From contig NZ_CP065217.1 in assembly GCF_015767675.1 (NCBI RefSeq), positions 2,418,001-2,482,000 of the forward strand: a stretch of DNA of 64,000 nt, written 5' to 3'. Position numbers and translations under genes: made by a program. The notes beneath the pieces are model-generated. The model searched no databases, was not told where the DNA came from, and was given only the letters and a program-made list of their open reading frames with translations. Source of the stretch: Vibrio navarrensis (lineage in GTDB: Bacteria; Pseudomonadota; Gammaproteobacteria; Enterobacterales; Vibrionaceae). Shown in pieces: positions 1 to 12,753 of the stretch (position 1 is its first letter; each line of letters begins with the position of its first letter).

Positions 1-323
1 GCCGTCAGTACCGTTCCTCCCGCGGAGGTTAAGGTTCGCTCAATCAAATGTTCACTCCAAGGAAAGCCAATACGGCGCATTTTCGCCGCGGGAAGCTGAC
101 CAGACGCGAGTAGATCGACGTAGTGAGCACAATGGATCTGTTTCACGTCCTCTAAACTCAGAGCTTGTGGCTGATAAAAACGGATGTTGCTTTGCCAATG
201 CGAACTGCCAGCCATCTGCCGGTTGATCTCTGCAAACAGATGGCGATATTTATTGATCGGGTAGCGATGTTCTGGCGGTAACGGCAGATCCGAATAAAGC
301 GGATGATAGATAAGTGGCAACAT
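1..323 (-). CDS. Histone deacetylase family protein (N-terminal part, cut by window edge)
   Basis: The minus-strand frame opens with ATG at 323 and runs off the left edge, giving about 107 residues beginning MLPLIYHPLYSDLPLPPEHR. The 'Y.P.YS..LP..HR.P..KY..L' opening followed by 'HC.HYVD' is typical of bacterial class II histone deacetylase/acetoin-utilisation-like Zn amidohydrolases. The catalytic His/Asp residues lie outside the window. Only 15 bp separate it from the topB stop, so it probably lies downstream of topB in one transcription unit. It is shorter than the 60-residue-plus complete frames because it is cut, not because it is broken. The family is fairly clear; the substrate is unknown. 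Confidence 0.75.
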   Translation of the reverse strand, partial: MLPLIYHPLYSDLPLPPEHRYPINKYRHLFAEINRQMAGSSHWQSNIRFYQPQALSLEDVKQIHCAHYVDLLASGQLPAAKMRRIGFPWSEHLIERTLTSAGGTVLT

Positions 324-338
324 CAGGATTAAACTCGA

Positions 339-2330
339 CTATTCACTGTTATTAACGCGGCGTGGTTTACGACTCGCAGCATTTTTACTGGAAGTGGTGC
401 GTGAAGCCGAAGTTCGGCCGCTACTTTTACGCCGCTTAAACGCAGGGCGCTCTACTTTTGGCAAATGCTGCAAAGATGGCGGCACAGGCGCGCTTTTCAC
501 TTGTGCCATTAAATCCGAGATCCGCGCTTCTAGCGCTTGCATGAAAGGCTGATACGCTTGATTGCGCTCCGCCATGCCCTGCAACTGGTGCTCCCAATGA
601 GCCGTCATGTCTGGATAGGTCGATTCGTTCGGCAGCGCATTAACCAGACCTCGCCCCGCAGCGGTGCTTAAAATGGCTTTGCCTTGACGTGACAACAATT
701 GGCGCTTGAACAAGGTATCTAAAATGCCCGCACGGGTCGCTTCAGTACCTAATCCGTCGGTGTCTCGTAAGATCTTCTTCAGCTCTTTATCCGCGACATA
801 ACGTGCAATACCCGTCATCGCCTGTAATAACGTCGCTTCGGTAAAATGCTTCGGCGGTTCTGTTTTACGATCGTTGATTTCCCCTTCCCGGCACATCAAC
901 ACCGTACCTTTTTCTAATGGCGGCACAGTGTCTGTGCCATCATCTTCTTTCTCCGTCACGCCCGTTAAGCTCTTCCAGCCAGGGAAAAGCAGTTGACGCC
1001 CTTTGGCGATAAAAGTGCCCCCAGCAATGTCAAACACCAACTTGGCTTCGGCATACACCGCCGCAGGATAAAACTGCATCAGATACTGCCTAGATATGAG
1101 CTGGTAGATCTTCGTCTCCTGCCCCGAAAGTGCGTTGACGCTCGCCTGCTTTGGAGTGGGAATGATCGCATGATGCGCATCCACTTTACTGTCATTCCAC
1201 GCTTTTGATTTGAGCGAGAGCTCCGCCCCATCAACGGCGGCAGCGAGTTCACGCGCATTATTGCTGATGGCCTGCATGACGGTCTTGGCCTGTGAAAGAT
1301 GCTCTAGTGGCAAATAGCGACAATCAGAGCGCGGATAGGTGATCAGTTTGTGCTTTTCATACAGAGCCTGACAAGTATCCAGCACTTGCTGTGCGCTCAT
1401 AGAAAAGCGCTTCGCTGCATCAATCTGCAATGCCGACAACGAATAGGGCAACGGCGCAGCTTGTTTGGTCTGTTTGTGCTCAGACTCTGTGACCGTCGCT
1501 GGCTGACCAGCAATACGCTGCGCAACATTCTCCACCAATTTACGATTAAGAATGCGCCCTTCTTCATCTTGCCAAGGTTTGCACGCCTCACTCGGTTTCC
1601 AGCGCGCGCGAATATCAAAAGCGACAGCGTTGTACTGATAGGGGATCAGCGCATGCAACGTAAAATAGTCGCGCGGGATAAAATTTTCGATCTCTTCATC
1701 ACGGCGCACCACCAAACCCAATACTGGCGTTTGCACTCGCCCCACCGACAAAACGCCTTGATAGCCCGCTTTTTGCCCAAGTAAGGTATACGCGCGCGAC
1801 ATGTTCATGCCGTATAACCAGTCAGCGCGTGAACGAGCCAGCGCCGAGACCGATAGCGGGATAAAGTCGCGATTGCTGCGCATTGAGGAAATGGCTCTTT
1901 TGACAGCAGGTAAGTTAAGGTCACTGATCAAAAGTCGCTGCGCCGCTTCTTTCTTCGTTTTACTCACTTTGCAGTAGTCGAGCACTTCATCCACCAGCAA
2001 TTGCCCTTCGCGATCGGGGTCCCCCGCATGCACCACTTGAGTCGCCTCTTTGAGCAGTTTTTTGATCACCGCAAGCTGCTTTGCCGACGTTTTCCGCGGG
2101 CGCAACTGCCACTGCTGCGGCACAATGGGCAAATCGGCCATGTTCCACTTTTTATAGCGCTCATCGTAAGCATCCGGCTCTACTTGCTCAAGCAAATGTC
2201 CGATGCACCAAGTCACCACATCTCCATTGCCACAGACAATGAAGCCTTGATCTTTTTTCTGCGGATTAGGGAGAGCAGCGGCAATTGCGCGGCCAAGGCT
2301 GGGCTTTTCAGCGATAAAAAGTCGGCTCAT
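339..2330 (-). CDS. topB: DNA topoisomerase III
   Basis: Type IA topoisomerase that passes single strands through a transient break and helps resolve replication and recombination intermediates. The Toprim domain is at the N terminus: '[11 protein letters not shown]' at residues 3-13 and the acidic metal-binding motif 'GDPDREG' near residue 101. The active-site tyrosine lies in '[11 protein letters not shown]' near residue 330, matching the E. coli position. The protein ends in a Lys/Arg/Ser-rich tail that probably binds DNA. I chose the ATG at 2330 (MSRLFIAEK) over the in-frame ATG 33 bp upstream because family members start at this motif. Length 663 residues, normal for TopB. The deacetylase-family gene follows 15 bp downstream. 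Confidence 0.95.
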   Translation of the reverse strand: MSRLFIAEKPSLGRAIAAALPNPQKKDQGFIVCGNGDVVTWCIGHLLEQVEPDAYDERYKKWNMADLPIVPQQWQLRPRKTSAKQLAVIKKLLKEATQVVHAGDPDREGQLLVDEVLDYCKVSKTKKEAAQRLLISDLNLPAVKRAISSMRSNRDFIPLSVSALARSRADWLYGMNMSRAYTLLGQKAGYQGVLSVGRVQTPVLGLVVRRDEEIENFIPRDYFTLHALIPYQYNAVAFDIRARWKPSEACKPWQDEEGRILNRKLVENVAQRIAGQPATVTESEHKQTKQAAPLPYSLSALQIDAAKRFSMSAQQVLDTCQALYEKHKLITYPRSDCRYLPLEHLSQAKTVMQAISNNARELAAAVDGAELSLKSKAWNDSKVDAHHAIIPTPKQASVNALSGQETKIYQLISRQYLMQFYPAAVYAEAKLVFDIAGGTFIAKGRQLLFPGWKSLTGVTEKEDDGTDTVPPLEKGTVLMCREGEINDRKTEPPKHFTEATLLQAMTGIARYVADKELKKILRDTDGLGTEATRAGILDTLFKRQLLSRQGKAILSTAAGRGLVNALPNESTYPDMTAHWEHQLQGMAERNQAYQPFMQALEARISDLMAQVKSAPVPPSLQHLPKVERPAFKRRKSSGRTSASRTTSSKNAASRKPRRVNNSE

Positions 2331-2413
2331 AGCGATATAAGAAGAGAAACAATAAAGGGCCACCTTAGCGGATGTGGCCCTGAAAAATCAAGAAAAACTG
2401 TATAAATAACCAG

Positions 2414-2962
2414 TTACAAGTATTCAACAAACTTTGACAGATCGCGCTCAGGCACTTTCATCGCGCTGCAATCGGCCGTACCGAGATAGAGGAAACCGAC
2501 AATTGCATCGTCGCCTTGTAGGCCAAACGCTTGAGTAACTTGAGGATGAAACATCCACTCGCCGGATCGCCAAATGCCTTGAAACCCTTGTGCCACCGCA
2601 GCCATTTGCATCGCTTGCACAGCGCATCCCGCGGAAAGATGTTGCTCAAAAGCGGGAACTTTGTCGTGTTCGGTCACTTTGGCCACCACAGTGATCACCA
2701 TCGGCGCGCGAAACGGCGCATTTTTCAGCTTTTCCAGTACGGCTTCATCGCATTGATCTGCGCGTCCGGCTTTTAGCAAAATATCCGCCAGTTTTTTCAG
2801 GCCTGCTCCTTGCGCAATCACAAAGCGCCAAGGCGTCAGACCGCCGTGATCCGGTGCGCGTAAACCAGCGCGAATGATGTTTTCCAGCGCTTTGCCTTCC
2901 GGCGCAGGCGCACTCAACTTAGCGATAGAACGGCGGTTTAATAGCAGTTCGAGAGCGTCCAT
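2414..2962 (-). CDS. ydjA: NAD(P)H nitroreductase YdjA
   Basis: Small FMN-dependent nitroreductase-fold oxidoreductase of 182 residues. The FMN-binding opening 'RRSIAKL' (residues 10-16), the central 'RAPDHGGLTPWRF' and the C-terminal 'GFQGIWRSG' and 'VGFLYLGT' match the YdjA branch closely along the full length. It reduces nitro compounds or quinone-like acceptors in vitro; the physiological substrate is not established. It is transcribed towards topB, with 83 bp between the stop of this gene and the topB start, so co-transcription with topB is possible. Confidence 0.9.
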   Translation of the reverse strand: MDALELLLNRRSIAKLSAPAPEGKALENIIRAGLRAPDHGGLTPWRFVIAQGAGLKKLADILLKAGRADQCDEAVLEKLKNAPFRAPMVITVVAKVTEHDKVPAFEQHLSAGCAVQAMQMAAVAQGFQGIWRSGEWMFHPQVTQAFGLQGDDAIVGFLYLGTADCSAMKVPERDLSKFVEYL

Positions 2963-3090
2963 GGATCTGTCCTTTTCAAAAGTGTGAGTCAGTGAGTTGC
3001 TATTCTTAGCGGGGTAACCCGATTGCGCCTCACTTTAGCATAATTCAAGCGTGTCAATAACACCCTGTTTTCTGTGGAAATAACGCCAAT

Positions 3091-3115
3091 AAAAAAGCCG
3101 CGCATGGCACGGCTC
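3091..3115 (-). terminator. Rho-independent terminator after fadH
   Basis: Read on the minus strand this is a GC-rich hairpin, AGCCGTGC / GCGCGGCT with a short loop, followed by six T residues. It lies 23 bp past the fadH stop. Confidence 0.75.
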
Positions 3116-3137
3116 TGAATTGATTCACTTGGCGTAG

Positions 3138-5165
<2,028 letters not shown>

Positions 5166-5172
5166 TTATTTA

Positions 5173-5190
5173 TTGTGGTCTGACCACGTT
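5173..5190. promoter_or_regulatory. FadR-type operator upstream of fadH
   Basis: The core TGGTCTGACCA at 5176-5186 is a perfect palindrome that fits the FadR consensus TGGTCNGACC, with AT-rich flanks. FadR releases such sites when bound to long-chain acyl-CoA, so derepression of fadH by fatty acids is expected. Seen in sequence; binding is inferred. Confidence 0.75.
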
Positions 5191-5431
5191 ATGACGAACA
5201 AAGCAAAAAATCAAACAGGTGTTTACATATTTGTAACACTGATCAATCTTGTTTCGTATATGCCATTTCATGAAGTTGCATGTTAAGCTTTGAAAAAATT
5301 ATCTTTTGCGTTCTCAGAACGATTTTACTCTCCCCGCAGGGAACTTATTTCACTGTCAAACCACGGAATACAAAAGATAAGAACTGGTTTTCGCCGCGCG
5401 AAAGCCCAACGCATCTCGTTACGGAGACACA

Positions 5432-7282
5432 ATGAAAAAAATATTCAAGCTCATTGGTTTGATTTTTAAAGGGATCTGGAAAGCAATCAGCTTTGTACGT
5501 CTAGCCCTAACAAACCTGATTTTTCTGCTATCCATCGCGTTAATCTATTTTGTTTATCTTCATGGCGCAGAAACACAGCCTCAAGTGGAAAAAGCTTCGG
5601 CACTGGTACTTAACCTGTCAGGCCCTATCGTTGAACAAAGCCAATATGTTCACCCGATGGACTCCATTACCGGCTCTTTGTTTGGTAACGAAATGCCGAA
5701 AGAAAACGTGCTGTTTGACGTGGTGAAAACCATTCGCTACGCCAAAGACGACGACAAGATCACCGGTATCGTATTGGCGCTGCGCGATTTGCCGGAAACG
5801 AACCTCACCAAACTGCGTTATATCGCCAAAGCGCTGAACGAATTTAAAACCAGCGGCAAGCCGATTTACGCCATCGGCGCATTTTATAACCAAAGTCAGT
5901 ACTACCTCGCCAGTTACGCGGATAAAGTTTACTTGGCACCGGACGGTGGCGTGATGCTCAAAGGCTACAGTGCCTTCAACCTCTACTATAAAACCTTGCT
6001 CGAAAAACTGGAGGTCACCACTCACGTCTTCCGTGTTGGCACCTATAAGTCGGCAATTGAACCTTTCATTCGTGATGATATGTCACCGGCGGCAAAAGAG
6101 TCCGCCACTCGTTGGTTAAGCCAGATGTGGGGCGCTTATGTCGATGATGTCACCACCAATCGTAATATTGATGCGCAAACACTGAATCCCTCGATGGACG
6201 AGTTCTTAACCCAGCTCAAATCGGTCAACGGCGATCTTGCCGCACTGGCTCTCGAACTGGGCTTAGTCGACGAGTTAGCCACAAGGCAACAGTTGCGCGC
6301 CAAATTTGCTGAGCAATTTGGCAGTAACGGCGAAGATAGCTACAACGCCATTGGTTATTATGACTACCAAGCGACCATGCGTGACAACTTCAACCACACT
6401 GCTGACGATGTTGCGGTGGTGGTTGCTAGTGGCACCATTATGGATGGACAACAACCGCGTGGCACTGTGGGAGGCGACACCGTTGCTGGGCTGCTGCGTC
6501 AAGCGCGCAACGACGACAAAGTGAAAGCGGTTGTGCTGCGTGTGGACAGCCCTGGAGGCAGCGCCTTTGCTTCGGAAGTCATCCGCAACGAAGTACAAGC
6601 CTTAAAAGACGCGGGCAAACCTGTGGTGGTGTCAATGTCTAGCCTAGCCGCCTCGGGTGGCTACTGGATTTCGATGAGCGCCGATAAGATCATCGCCCAA
6701 CCAACCACGCTGACGGGTTCGATTGGGATTTTCAGTGTCATTACCACGTTTGAGAAAGGTTTCAACAAACTCGGTATCTATACCGATGGTGTCGGTACCT
6801 CACCGTTCTCAAAAGAAGGCATCAGCACTGGCATTTCAGAAGGCGCCGCGCAAGCGTTCCAGATGGGCATTGAACACGGCTACCATCGTTTTATTAGCTT
6901 GGTGGGCAATAACCGCGACATGTCATTGGAAGCGGTTGACAAGGTTGCTCAAGGTCGAGTGTGGACAGGTTTTGACGCACTCAATCATGGTCTGATTGAT
7001 CAAATCGGCGACTTTGACGACGCGGTCGCTGAAGCGGCAAAAATGGCCAATCTCGAGAGCTATAACCTTTACTGGGTCGAAGAGCCATTGTCACCGACTG
7101 AACAGTTCATCCAAGAGTTCATGAAGCAGGTCTCTATCTCTGTTGGTTTTGGCGTGCAATCACTCATCCCACAAAGCTTACTGCCTGTCGCCAAACAAAT
7201 GGAACAACAGGCGTCGCTGCTGCAAAACTTCAATGATCCCAAAGGCTATTATGCTTTCTGCCTGAATTGTCAGGTAGAGTAA
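5432..7282 (+). CDS. sppA: Signal peptide peptidase SppA (protease IV, 67K type)
   Basis: Inner-membrane Ser/Lys protease that degrades cleaved signal peptides. One transmembrane anchor is near residues 22-44. Two tandem S49 peptidase domains follow, as in the long gammaproteobacterial form. The catalytic lysine is K206 in 'VGTYKSAIEPF' in the first domain, and the nucleophile is S408 in 'SLAASGGYWIS' in the second, matching the E. coli K209/S409 dyad. 616 residues is normal. The start is supported by GGAG upstream of the ATG (TACGGAGACACA-ATG). A perfect terminator follows and ansA lies downstream on the same strand. Confidence 0.95.
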   Translation: MKKIFKLIGLIFKGIWKAISFVRLALTNLIFLLSIALIYFVYLHGAETQPQVEKASALVLNLSGPIVEQSQYVHPMDSITGSLFGNEMPKENVLFDVVKTIRYAKDDDKITGIVLALRDLPETNLTKLRYIAKALNEFKTSGKPIYAIGAFYNQSQYYLASYADKVYLAPDGGVMLKGYSAFNLYYKTLLEKLEVTTHVFRVGTYKSAIEPFIRDDMSPAAKESATRWLSQMWGAYVDDVTTNRNIDAQTLNPSMDEFLTQLKSVNGDLAALALELGLVDELATRQQLRAKFAEQFGSNGEDSYNAIGYYDYQATMRDNFNHTADDVAVVVASGTIMDGQQPRGTVGGDTVAGLLRQARNDDKVKAVVLRVDSPGGSAFASEVIRNEVQALKDAGKPVVVSMSSLAASGGYWISMSADKIIAQPTTLTGSIGIFSVITTFEKGFNKLGIYTDGVGTSPFSKEGISTGISEGAAQAFQMGIEHGYHRFISLVGNNRDMSLEAVDKVAQGRVWTGFDALNHGLIDQIGDFDDAVAEAAKMANLESYNLYWVEEPLSPTEQFIQEFMKQVSISVGFGVQSLIPQSLLPVAKQMEQQASLLQNFNDPKGYYAFCLNCQVE

Positions 7283-7293
7283 TCCGACCAACT

Positions 7294-7318
7294 GGGGCAT
7301 CACACGATGCCCCTTTTT
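7294..7318 (+). terminator. Rho-independent terminator after sppA
   Basis: Perfect 8-bp stem GGGGCATC / GATGCCCC with an ACAC loop and five T residues. It separates sppA from ansA. Confidence 0.85.
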
Positions 7319-7380
7319 ATTGCAGCATATTCCGCTATAATTCCCGCTCTGTTCCCCCTACATCAGAGCGACAACGCACT

Positions 7381-8394
7381 ATGACAAGAAAACACATCTA
7401 CATTGCCTACACGGGCGGCACCATCGGTATGCAGAAATCTGACCACGGTTACGTACCCGTCGCTGGCTTTATGGAAAAGCAACTTGCCAGCATGCCTGAG
7501 TTCCACCGACCAGAGATGCCGCAATACACCATCCATGAATATGAGCCGCTGATCGACTCGTCAGACATGACGCCAGCCGATTGGCAGCAGATCGCCGATG
7601 ATATTCGTGACAACTACGACAAGTATGATGGGTTTGTGATTCTGCACGGCACAGATACCATGGCGTACACCGCTTCTGCGCTCTCTTTTATGTTGGAAAA
7701 TCTCGGTAAACCTGTGATTGTTACCGGTTCACAAATCCCTCTGGCGCAACTTCGCTCTGATGGGCAAGCCAACCTGCTCAATGCTCTGCACATTGCCGCT
7801 AACTACCCGATTAACGAAGTTACACTGTTCTTCAACAACCAACTGATGCGTGGCAATCGCAGCGTGAAATCGCACGCGGATGGTTTTAACGCCTTTACTT
7901 CACCGAATTTACCGCCTTTGCTCGAAGCGGGCATCAATATCCAAGTGAGCAGCAACGTCAGTGTCGGCGCAAAACCGCAAGGCGAGTTTAAGGTGCACCA
8001 CATCACCCCACAACCGATTGGCGTTATCACCATGTACCCTGGCATTTCCCATGAAGTAATCCGCAATACGCTGCGCCAGCCTGTGAATGCGATGATTCTG
8101 TTGACCTTCGGTGTAGGTAACGCACCACAAAACCCAGAGCTGCTCGGTCATTTGAAAGAGGCATCTGAACGAGGCGTAATCGTCGTTAACCTGACCCAAT
8201 GTTTGGCAGGTAAAGTCAACATGGGCGGATACGCGACAGGGTGCGCTCTTGCGGAAGCTGGCGTGATCAGTGGCTATGATATGACACCGGAGGCGGCTCT
8301 TGCCAAATTGCATTACTTGTTAAGCCAGAATCTGACTTACGAAGAAGTGAAGCAGCAGATGCAGCAAGTACTGCGCGGCGAAATGAGCTTATAA
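7381..8394 (+). CDS. ansA: Asparaginase I (cytoplasmic type)
   Basis: Hydrolyses L-asparagine to aspartate and ammonia in the cytoplasm. Both catalytic threonine motifs are visible: 'YTGGTIG' (T14) and 'HGTDTMAYT' (T91-D92). 'MRGNRSVKSHADGFNAF' and the late 'TQCLAGKV' are typical of the AnsA branch. No signal peptide, which fits the type I rather than the periplasmic type II enzyme. I start at ATG 7381 (MTRKHIYIAYTGG); the frame is open further upstream but that part overlaps sppA and its terminator. 337 residues, normal. sppA-ansA adjacency is common in Vibrionaceae and enterics. Confidence 0.93.
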   Translation: MTRKHIYIAYTGGTIGMQKSDHGYVPVAGFMEKQLASMPEFHRPEMPQYTIHEYEPLIDSSDMTPADWQQIADDIRDNYDKYDGFVILHGTDTMAYTASALSFMLENLGKPVIVTGSQIPLAQLRSDGQANLLNALHIAANYPINEVTLFFNNQLMRGNRSVKSHADGFNAFTSPNLPPLLEAGINIQVSSNVSVGAKPQGEFKVHHITPQPIGVITMYPGISHEVIRNTLRQPVNAMILLTFGVGNAPQNPELLGHLKEASERGVIVVNLTQCLAGKVNMGGYATGCALAEAGVISGYDMTPEAALAKLHYLLSQNLTYEEVKQQMQQVLRGEMSL

Positions 8395-8418
8395 AGGAAA
8401 ACTTAGAACCTAGGCTTG

Positions 8419-8470
8419 TTCTAGGTTCTAGGTTCTAGGTTCTAGGTTCTAGGTTCTAGGTTCTAGGTTC
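8419..8470. repeat. 7-bp tandem repeat (TTCTAGG)x7
   Basis: Seven uninterrupted copies of TTCTAGG from 8419 to 8467 followed by TTC. An inverted copy (TAGAACCTAGG, from about 8404) precedes it, so the array can also fold into a hairpin. It lies between the convergent ends of ansA and yeaC. The period of seven and lack of drift suggest slipped-strand copy-number variation. Confidence 0.95.
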
Positions 8471-8478
8471 TTTAGCGA

Positions 8479-8763
8479 TCAATCTCGGTTAGGATTGACT
8501 CGAACAATATCTTCTTGTCCTGTTTGAAACTGCTTTTTCAGCTCGGCTTTAGACTTAAAGCAAATCTCGCCACCAGCCGCAACCGACATATGTTGCGCGT
8601 CCGTATTATGCTTAGATTGATATAACATCACAGCTTGCATACAGGAATCTCGCTGTGCCTTCGAAAGTATTGTACCCTCAGGCCAGCGCCCAGTTTCTAC
8701 CGCATAAGCCAAACGCTGATACACTTCTGGCGTCATTGCGTTTAATAGCTGTTCTGTGTCCAT
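8479..8763 (-). CDS. yeaC: YeaC/DUF1315 family protein
   Basis: A 94-residue cytoplasmic protein whose 'MTPEVYQRLAYAVETGRWP' opening and 'HNTDAQHM' motif match the YeaC family along its length. No function is known. It converges on ansA across the heptamer repeat. Neighbouring msrB and gapA also cluster near yeaC in enterics, which supports the identification by context. Confidence 0.85.
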   Translation of the reverse strand: MDTEQLLNAMTPEVYQRLAYAVETGRWPEGTILSKAQRDSCMQAVMLYQSKHNTDAQHMSVAAGGEICFKSKAELKKQFQTGQEDIVRVNPNRD

Positions 8764-8867
8764 AAACTACCTTCTTACTGACATTTTGTTCACAGAAAAT
8801 ATCCGGATACTAAACTGAGTCAAGAAAGAGTAAATGAATTGTTGTAATGGATCACAAGCAAACGTCT

Positions 8868-9686
8868 ATGAAAGTAAAAAAATGGTTAATCCCATTAAGC
8901 CTTCCCTTATTTCTTAGTGGCTGTCTTGAAGGTAACAAAACCACCGAACAGTTATGCCAGGCTTATCCCGATTTACGCTGCAATAAACTCAATATGGATG
9001 ACGGCCAGTGCCGTATTGCGCGCACCGATCTCATTTGGCATCGCTTTGAAGTACTCAAAGATCCGTCCGATAAAAATAAAATTCGCGAATACCAATTAGT
9101 CGCAGACTATCGCAAATGCTTGGAGCTCGCTTCGCAGATCACCCCCATCGATCAAACCGAGCTTAAACAGAACCGATTTAATGCCTTGGTCCACAGTATT
9201 GCTGAGCTAGAGCGCATCGTTAAGGAGCTGCGTCAGTCTTCAAAGCCTGAGAGCCTCTACTTTCTCTGGAGCCAAACGGGCAGTCATGAAGCGCGACGTC
9301 AGTTTTTACAAATGGAAGGATCGCCACAGTTAGAGACGGCAGAAATGCAGTACGCACTTGCTACGTTTTATACCACTCGAGATGCCAAGAAAACGCTCGC
9401 CTTACTCAACCATTCACTTGAGCTTACCAAAGATGGCAAAGTGAATGTCGATGCGCTCAAATCGCTCGCCAGCACTAACCAAGGTTTAAGGCGCATGAAA
9501 CATGCCTATCTGTGGGCCATGGTGGCGAAAGAGTTTGGCGTCCCGCTCGCCACCCAGCGCGAACTCAATATTATGTTCGGCTTTACTGACCAAGAATATG
9601 AACAACTCAACGAACTGGCGGACGAAGTGGTGTCCGCGCTGAAAAGTGGCCAGTATCGCGCGAGTTTAGTCCCCAAAACACTCTAA
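8868..9686 (+). CDS. DUF2989 family lipoprotein
   Basis: A secreted lipoprotein of about 272 residues from the ATG at 8868. The signal peptide MKVKKWLIPLSLPLFLSGC ends in the lipobox LSGC, with Cys19 as the lipidated residue. The body has regularly spaced Cys early on ('LCQAYPDLRC', 'GQCR', 'RKCLELA') and then helical, repeat-like segments around 'EMQYALATFYTTRDAKKTLALL', suggestive of a Sel1/TPR-like fold. Another ATG lies 21 bp upstream; neither has a strong ribosome site and I chose the one that places the signal peptide at the start. Function unknown. Confidence 0.75.
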   Translation: MKVKKWLIPLSLPLFLSGCLEGNKTTEQLCQAYPDLRCNKLNMDDGQCRIARTDLIWHRFEVLKDPSDKNKIREYQLVADYRKCLELASQITPIDQTELKQNRFNALVHSIAELERIVKELRQSSKPESLYFLWSQTGSHEARRQFLQMEGSPQLETAEMQYALATFYTTRDAKKTLALLNHSLELTKDGKVNVDALKSLASTNQGLRRMKHAYLWAMVAKEFGVPLATQRELNIMFGFTDQEYEQLNELADEVVSALKSGQYRASLVPKTL

Positions 9687-9723
9687 CCTCTTTTTAAAAC
9701 ATACAGAAAAAAGCTAAATCAAA

Positions 9724-9747
9724 AACCTTCCTCTCAGAAGGTTTTTT
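9724..9747. terminator. Terminator between the DUF2989 gene and msrB
   Basis: Stem AACCTTC / GAAGGTT, loop CTCTCA, T-run on the plus side and an A-run on the other, so it can serve both convergent genes. Confidence 0.75.
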
Positions 9748-9821
9748 ACGCTCACTCGTTCCCCTCTCAAAAGGTGACAAAGCTTAAGCATTTATGAAAT
9801 CAGCCAACATATTCTGCTGAA

Positions 9822-10241
9822 TTATTCGTCATTCGTTGCCATTTTGTTGAAAATTAACGACACAGAATTGACACAAAAACGCTCGCCAGTGGTTGCCGGA
9901 CCGTCGGGAAAAACGTGTCCCAGATGACTATCACAGGCTGCGCAACGTATTTCAACTCGCCTCATTCCGTGACTTAAGTCTTCTAAATAGCGGATGGCTT
10001 GGTCATTGATCGGTGCATCAAAACTTGGCCAACCACAACCAGAGTCATACTTGTTGAGTGATGAGAACAGCGGCGTTTGACAGCACGTACACACATATTC
10101 TCCCGTCTCTTTGTTGTGCAGTAGTTTGCCGCTAAAAGGTGGCTCCGTTCCCTGTTGCCGACAGATGTAATACTCTTCCTCGGAGAGCAGTTCACGCCAC
10201 TGCTGGTCTGACTTCACCACGTTTTTTTCGTCTGATACCAC
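9822..10241 (-). CDS. msrB: Peptide-methionine (R)-S-oxide reductase
   Basis: Repairs methionine-R-sulfoxide in proteins. The structural zinc cysteines are in 'CTCC' and '[16 protein letters not shown]', and the resolving/catalytic cysteine is in '[11 protein letters not shown]'. 'GCGWPSF' is also diagnostic. I start at GTG 10241: AAGGA sits ten bases upstream and the product (139 residues) matches the usual MsrB length. The frame is open to a TTG at 10289, which would add a 16-residue Lys/Asn-rich extension without a ribosome site. The gene is divergent from gapA. Confidence 0.92.
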   Translation of the reverse strand: MVSDEKNVVKSDQQWRELLSEEEYYICRQQGTEPPFSGKLLHNKETGEYVCTCCQTPLFSSLNKYDSGCGWPSFDAPINDQAIRYLEDLSHGMRRVEIRCAACDSHLGHVFPDGPATTGERFCVNSVSLIFNKMATNDE

Positions 10242-10358
10242 GTTATCGTTTTCCTTATTTTTCCATTGTGCTGTGGAGTTTTTTTGCAAAAAACTTGCGG
10301 AACATTAAAGTTGTAGCACATACTTTTTCACCATAGTGTCCCGTGTTTCAAAATGGGT

Positions 10359-10377
10359 CAGGAGTCCCTGACTCCTG
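10359..10377. other. Inverted repeat in the msrB-gapA divergent region
   Basis: CAGGAGTC CCT GACTCCTG forms a perfect 8-bp stem, followed by AGTTATTTTA. It lies upstream of the gapA promoter. It may be a weak terminator or a regulator site. The 10242-10579 interval otherwise holds the msrB start region, an A/T-rich palindrome (about 10452-10471) and the gapA promoter. Confidence 0.5.
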
Positions 10378-10453
10378 AGTTATTTTACGCCAACTGGCGA
10401 GTAGAATAATCCGTTCGAAGTTTAAAAAACGAGCATTTGCGATGAATTGTTAA

Positions 10454-11575
<1,122 letters not shown>

Positions 11576-11616
11576 TCCTTAGATTTAAAAGTGATTAACG
11601 AAAACTTTCGTTAGAC

Positions 11617-11643
11617 AAAAAGGCGACCTTAGGTCGCCTTTTT
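11617..11643. terminator. Terminator after gapA
   Basis: AAAAAGGCGACC TTA GGTCGCCTTTTT: a perfect stem with A-run and T-run on opposite sides, usable in both directions. Confidence 0.9.
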
Positions 11644-11762
11644 AGTATCAGAGATTTGTGAATACCAATTTCAGTTGGCTATTGCTGACGATTCAACACA
11701 GCAACTCGACATTTGGTTTTGGCAAATCTTATCTTTAGAAGCTGATTTTTAAGGATATACAG

Positions 11763-12647
11763 ATGGAACTCAAAAACCTTCCTGCTCTTACGGTGCTATC
11801 CGATTGCGTGACCATCGTCGAAGTCGATCAAGTGAAAATTGTCCGTGTCATGCACGAAAAAGCGAGCGCAGGCATTGCTTTACATGGCGGCCACGTGGTC
11901 TCTTTTGCGCCTCAAGGCCAAAAAGAGTTGATTTGGATGAGTGACAAGGCGATCTTTGACGGCAAAGCGGCGCTACGCGGTGGGATCCCGGTGTGTTGGC
12001 CTTGGTTTGGCCGCATTGCCGCGCCAGCACACGGTTTTGCCCGATCAACTGAGTGGCAGTTGCTGGAACATCGCGAAAACGAAAGCGGTGTGATTGTCGA
12101 ATTAGGTTTATTTGCCAGCGAAGAGACCCACCAGATTTGGCCCTATCTGTTTGATGCTCGTTTGATCGTAGAGGTGGGCGACCGGCTTAACGTGACGCTG
12201 AAAGTGTCTAACATTGATGACAAACCTTGGACGTTTTCTGGCGCACTGCATACCTATCTAAACGTGGGTGAGATTAGCCAAACGGAAACATCCGGCATGG
12301 GCGCAGAGTACATAGACAGCTTATTGCAAGGCCAGGTTTGCCAAGGTGAAAATGTCCTGAAACTGAGCGACACCATCGATCGCGTTTACACTCAGCCTGA
12401 AGCGCAAATCCTCGTCAACGATCCTCTCTTTGAGCGTACCTTGTGTGTTGAGAACCAAGGCCACAACTCAGCCGTACTGTGGAACCCGTGGGCTGAAGGA
12501 GCCAAAGGCATGGCCGATATGTCAGATAACGGCTATCAAACCATGTTGTGTGTCGAATCGACGCTGCACGCAGCGAGTATTGATCAAGGTAAAACGCTGC
12601 AACCGGGTGAAACTCACCAACTCAGCACGACAATTTCCTCTCTATAA
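11763..12647 (+). CDS. yeaD: D-hexose-6-phosphate mutarotase (YeaD family)
   Basis: Aldose-1-epimerase-fold protein, 294 residues, expected to interconvert alpha and beta anomers of glucose-6-phosphate and related sugars. Typical motifs are 'LHGGHVVSFAPQG', 'ALRGGIPVCWPWFG', 'HGFARSTEW', 'ALHTYLNVGEI' and 'VLWNPWAEGAKGMADM', with catalytic His/Asp/Glu in these segments. AAGGA lies eight bases before the ATG. It follows gapA, the usual arrangement, but each gene has its own terminator. Confidence 0.92.
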   Translation: MELKNLPALTVLSDCVTIVEVDQVKIVRVMHEKASAGIALHGGHVVSFAPQGQKELIWMSDKAIFDGKAALRGGIPVCWPWFGRIAAPAHGFARSTEWQLLEHRENESGVIVELGLFASEETHQIWPYLFDARLIVEVGDRLNVTLKVSNIDDKPWTFSGALHTYLNVGEISQTETSGMGAEYIDSLLQGQVCQGENVLKLSDTIDRVYTQPEAQILVNDPLFERTLCVENQGHNSAVLWNPWAEGAKGMADMSDNGYQTMLCVESTLHAASIDQGKTLQPGETHQLSTTISSL

Positions 12648-12653
12648 GTTCAG

Positions 12654-12680
12654 CAGCCGGCCTAGCCCGGCTGTTTTTTT
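12654..12680 (+). terminator. Terminator after yeaD
   Basis: CAGCCGG / CCGGCTG stem with a six-base loop and seven T residues. Confidence 0.9.
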
Positions 12681-12753
12681 ATCCCGCTGTTCACTCATTT
12701 CTCAAGACTGACCAATTTTAATCAATCGATTTATTAATAAGAATCAAAGCACC

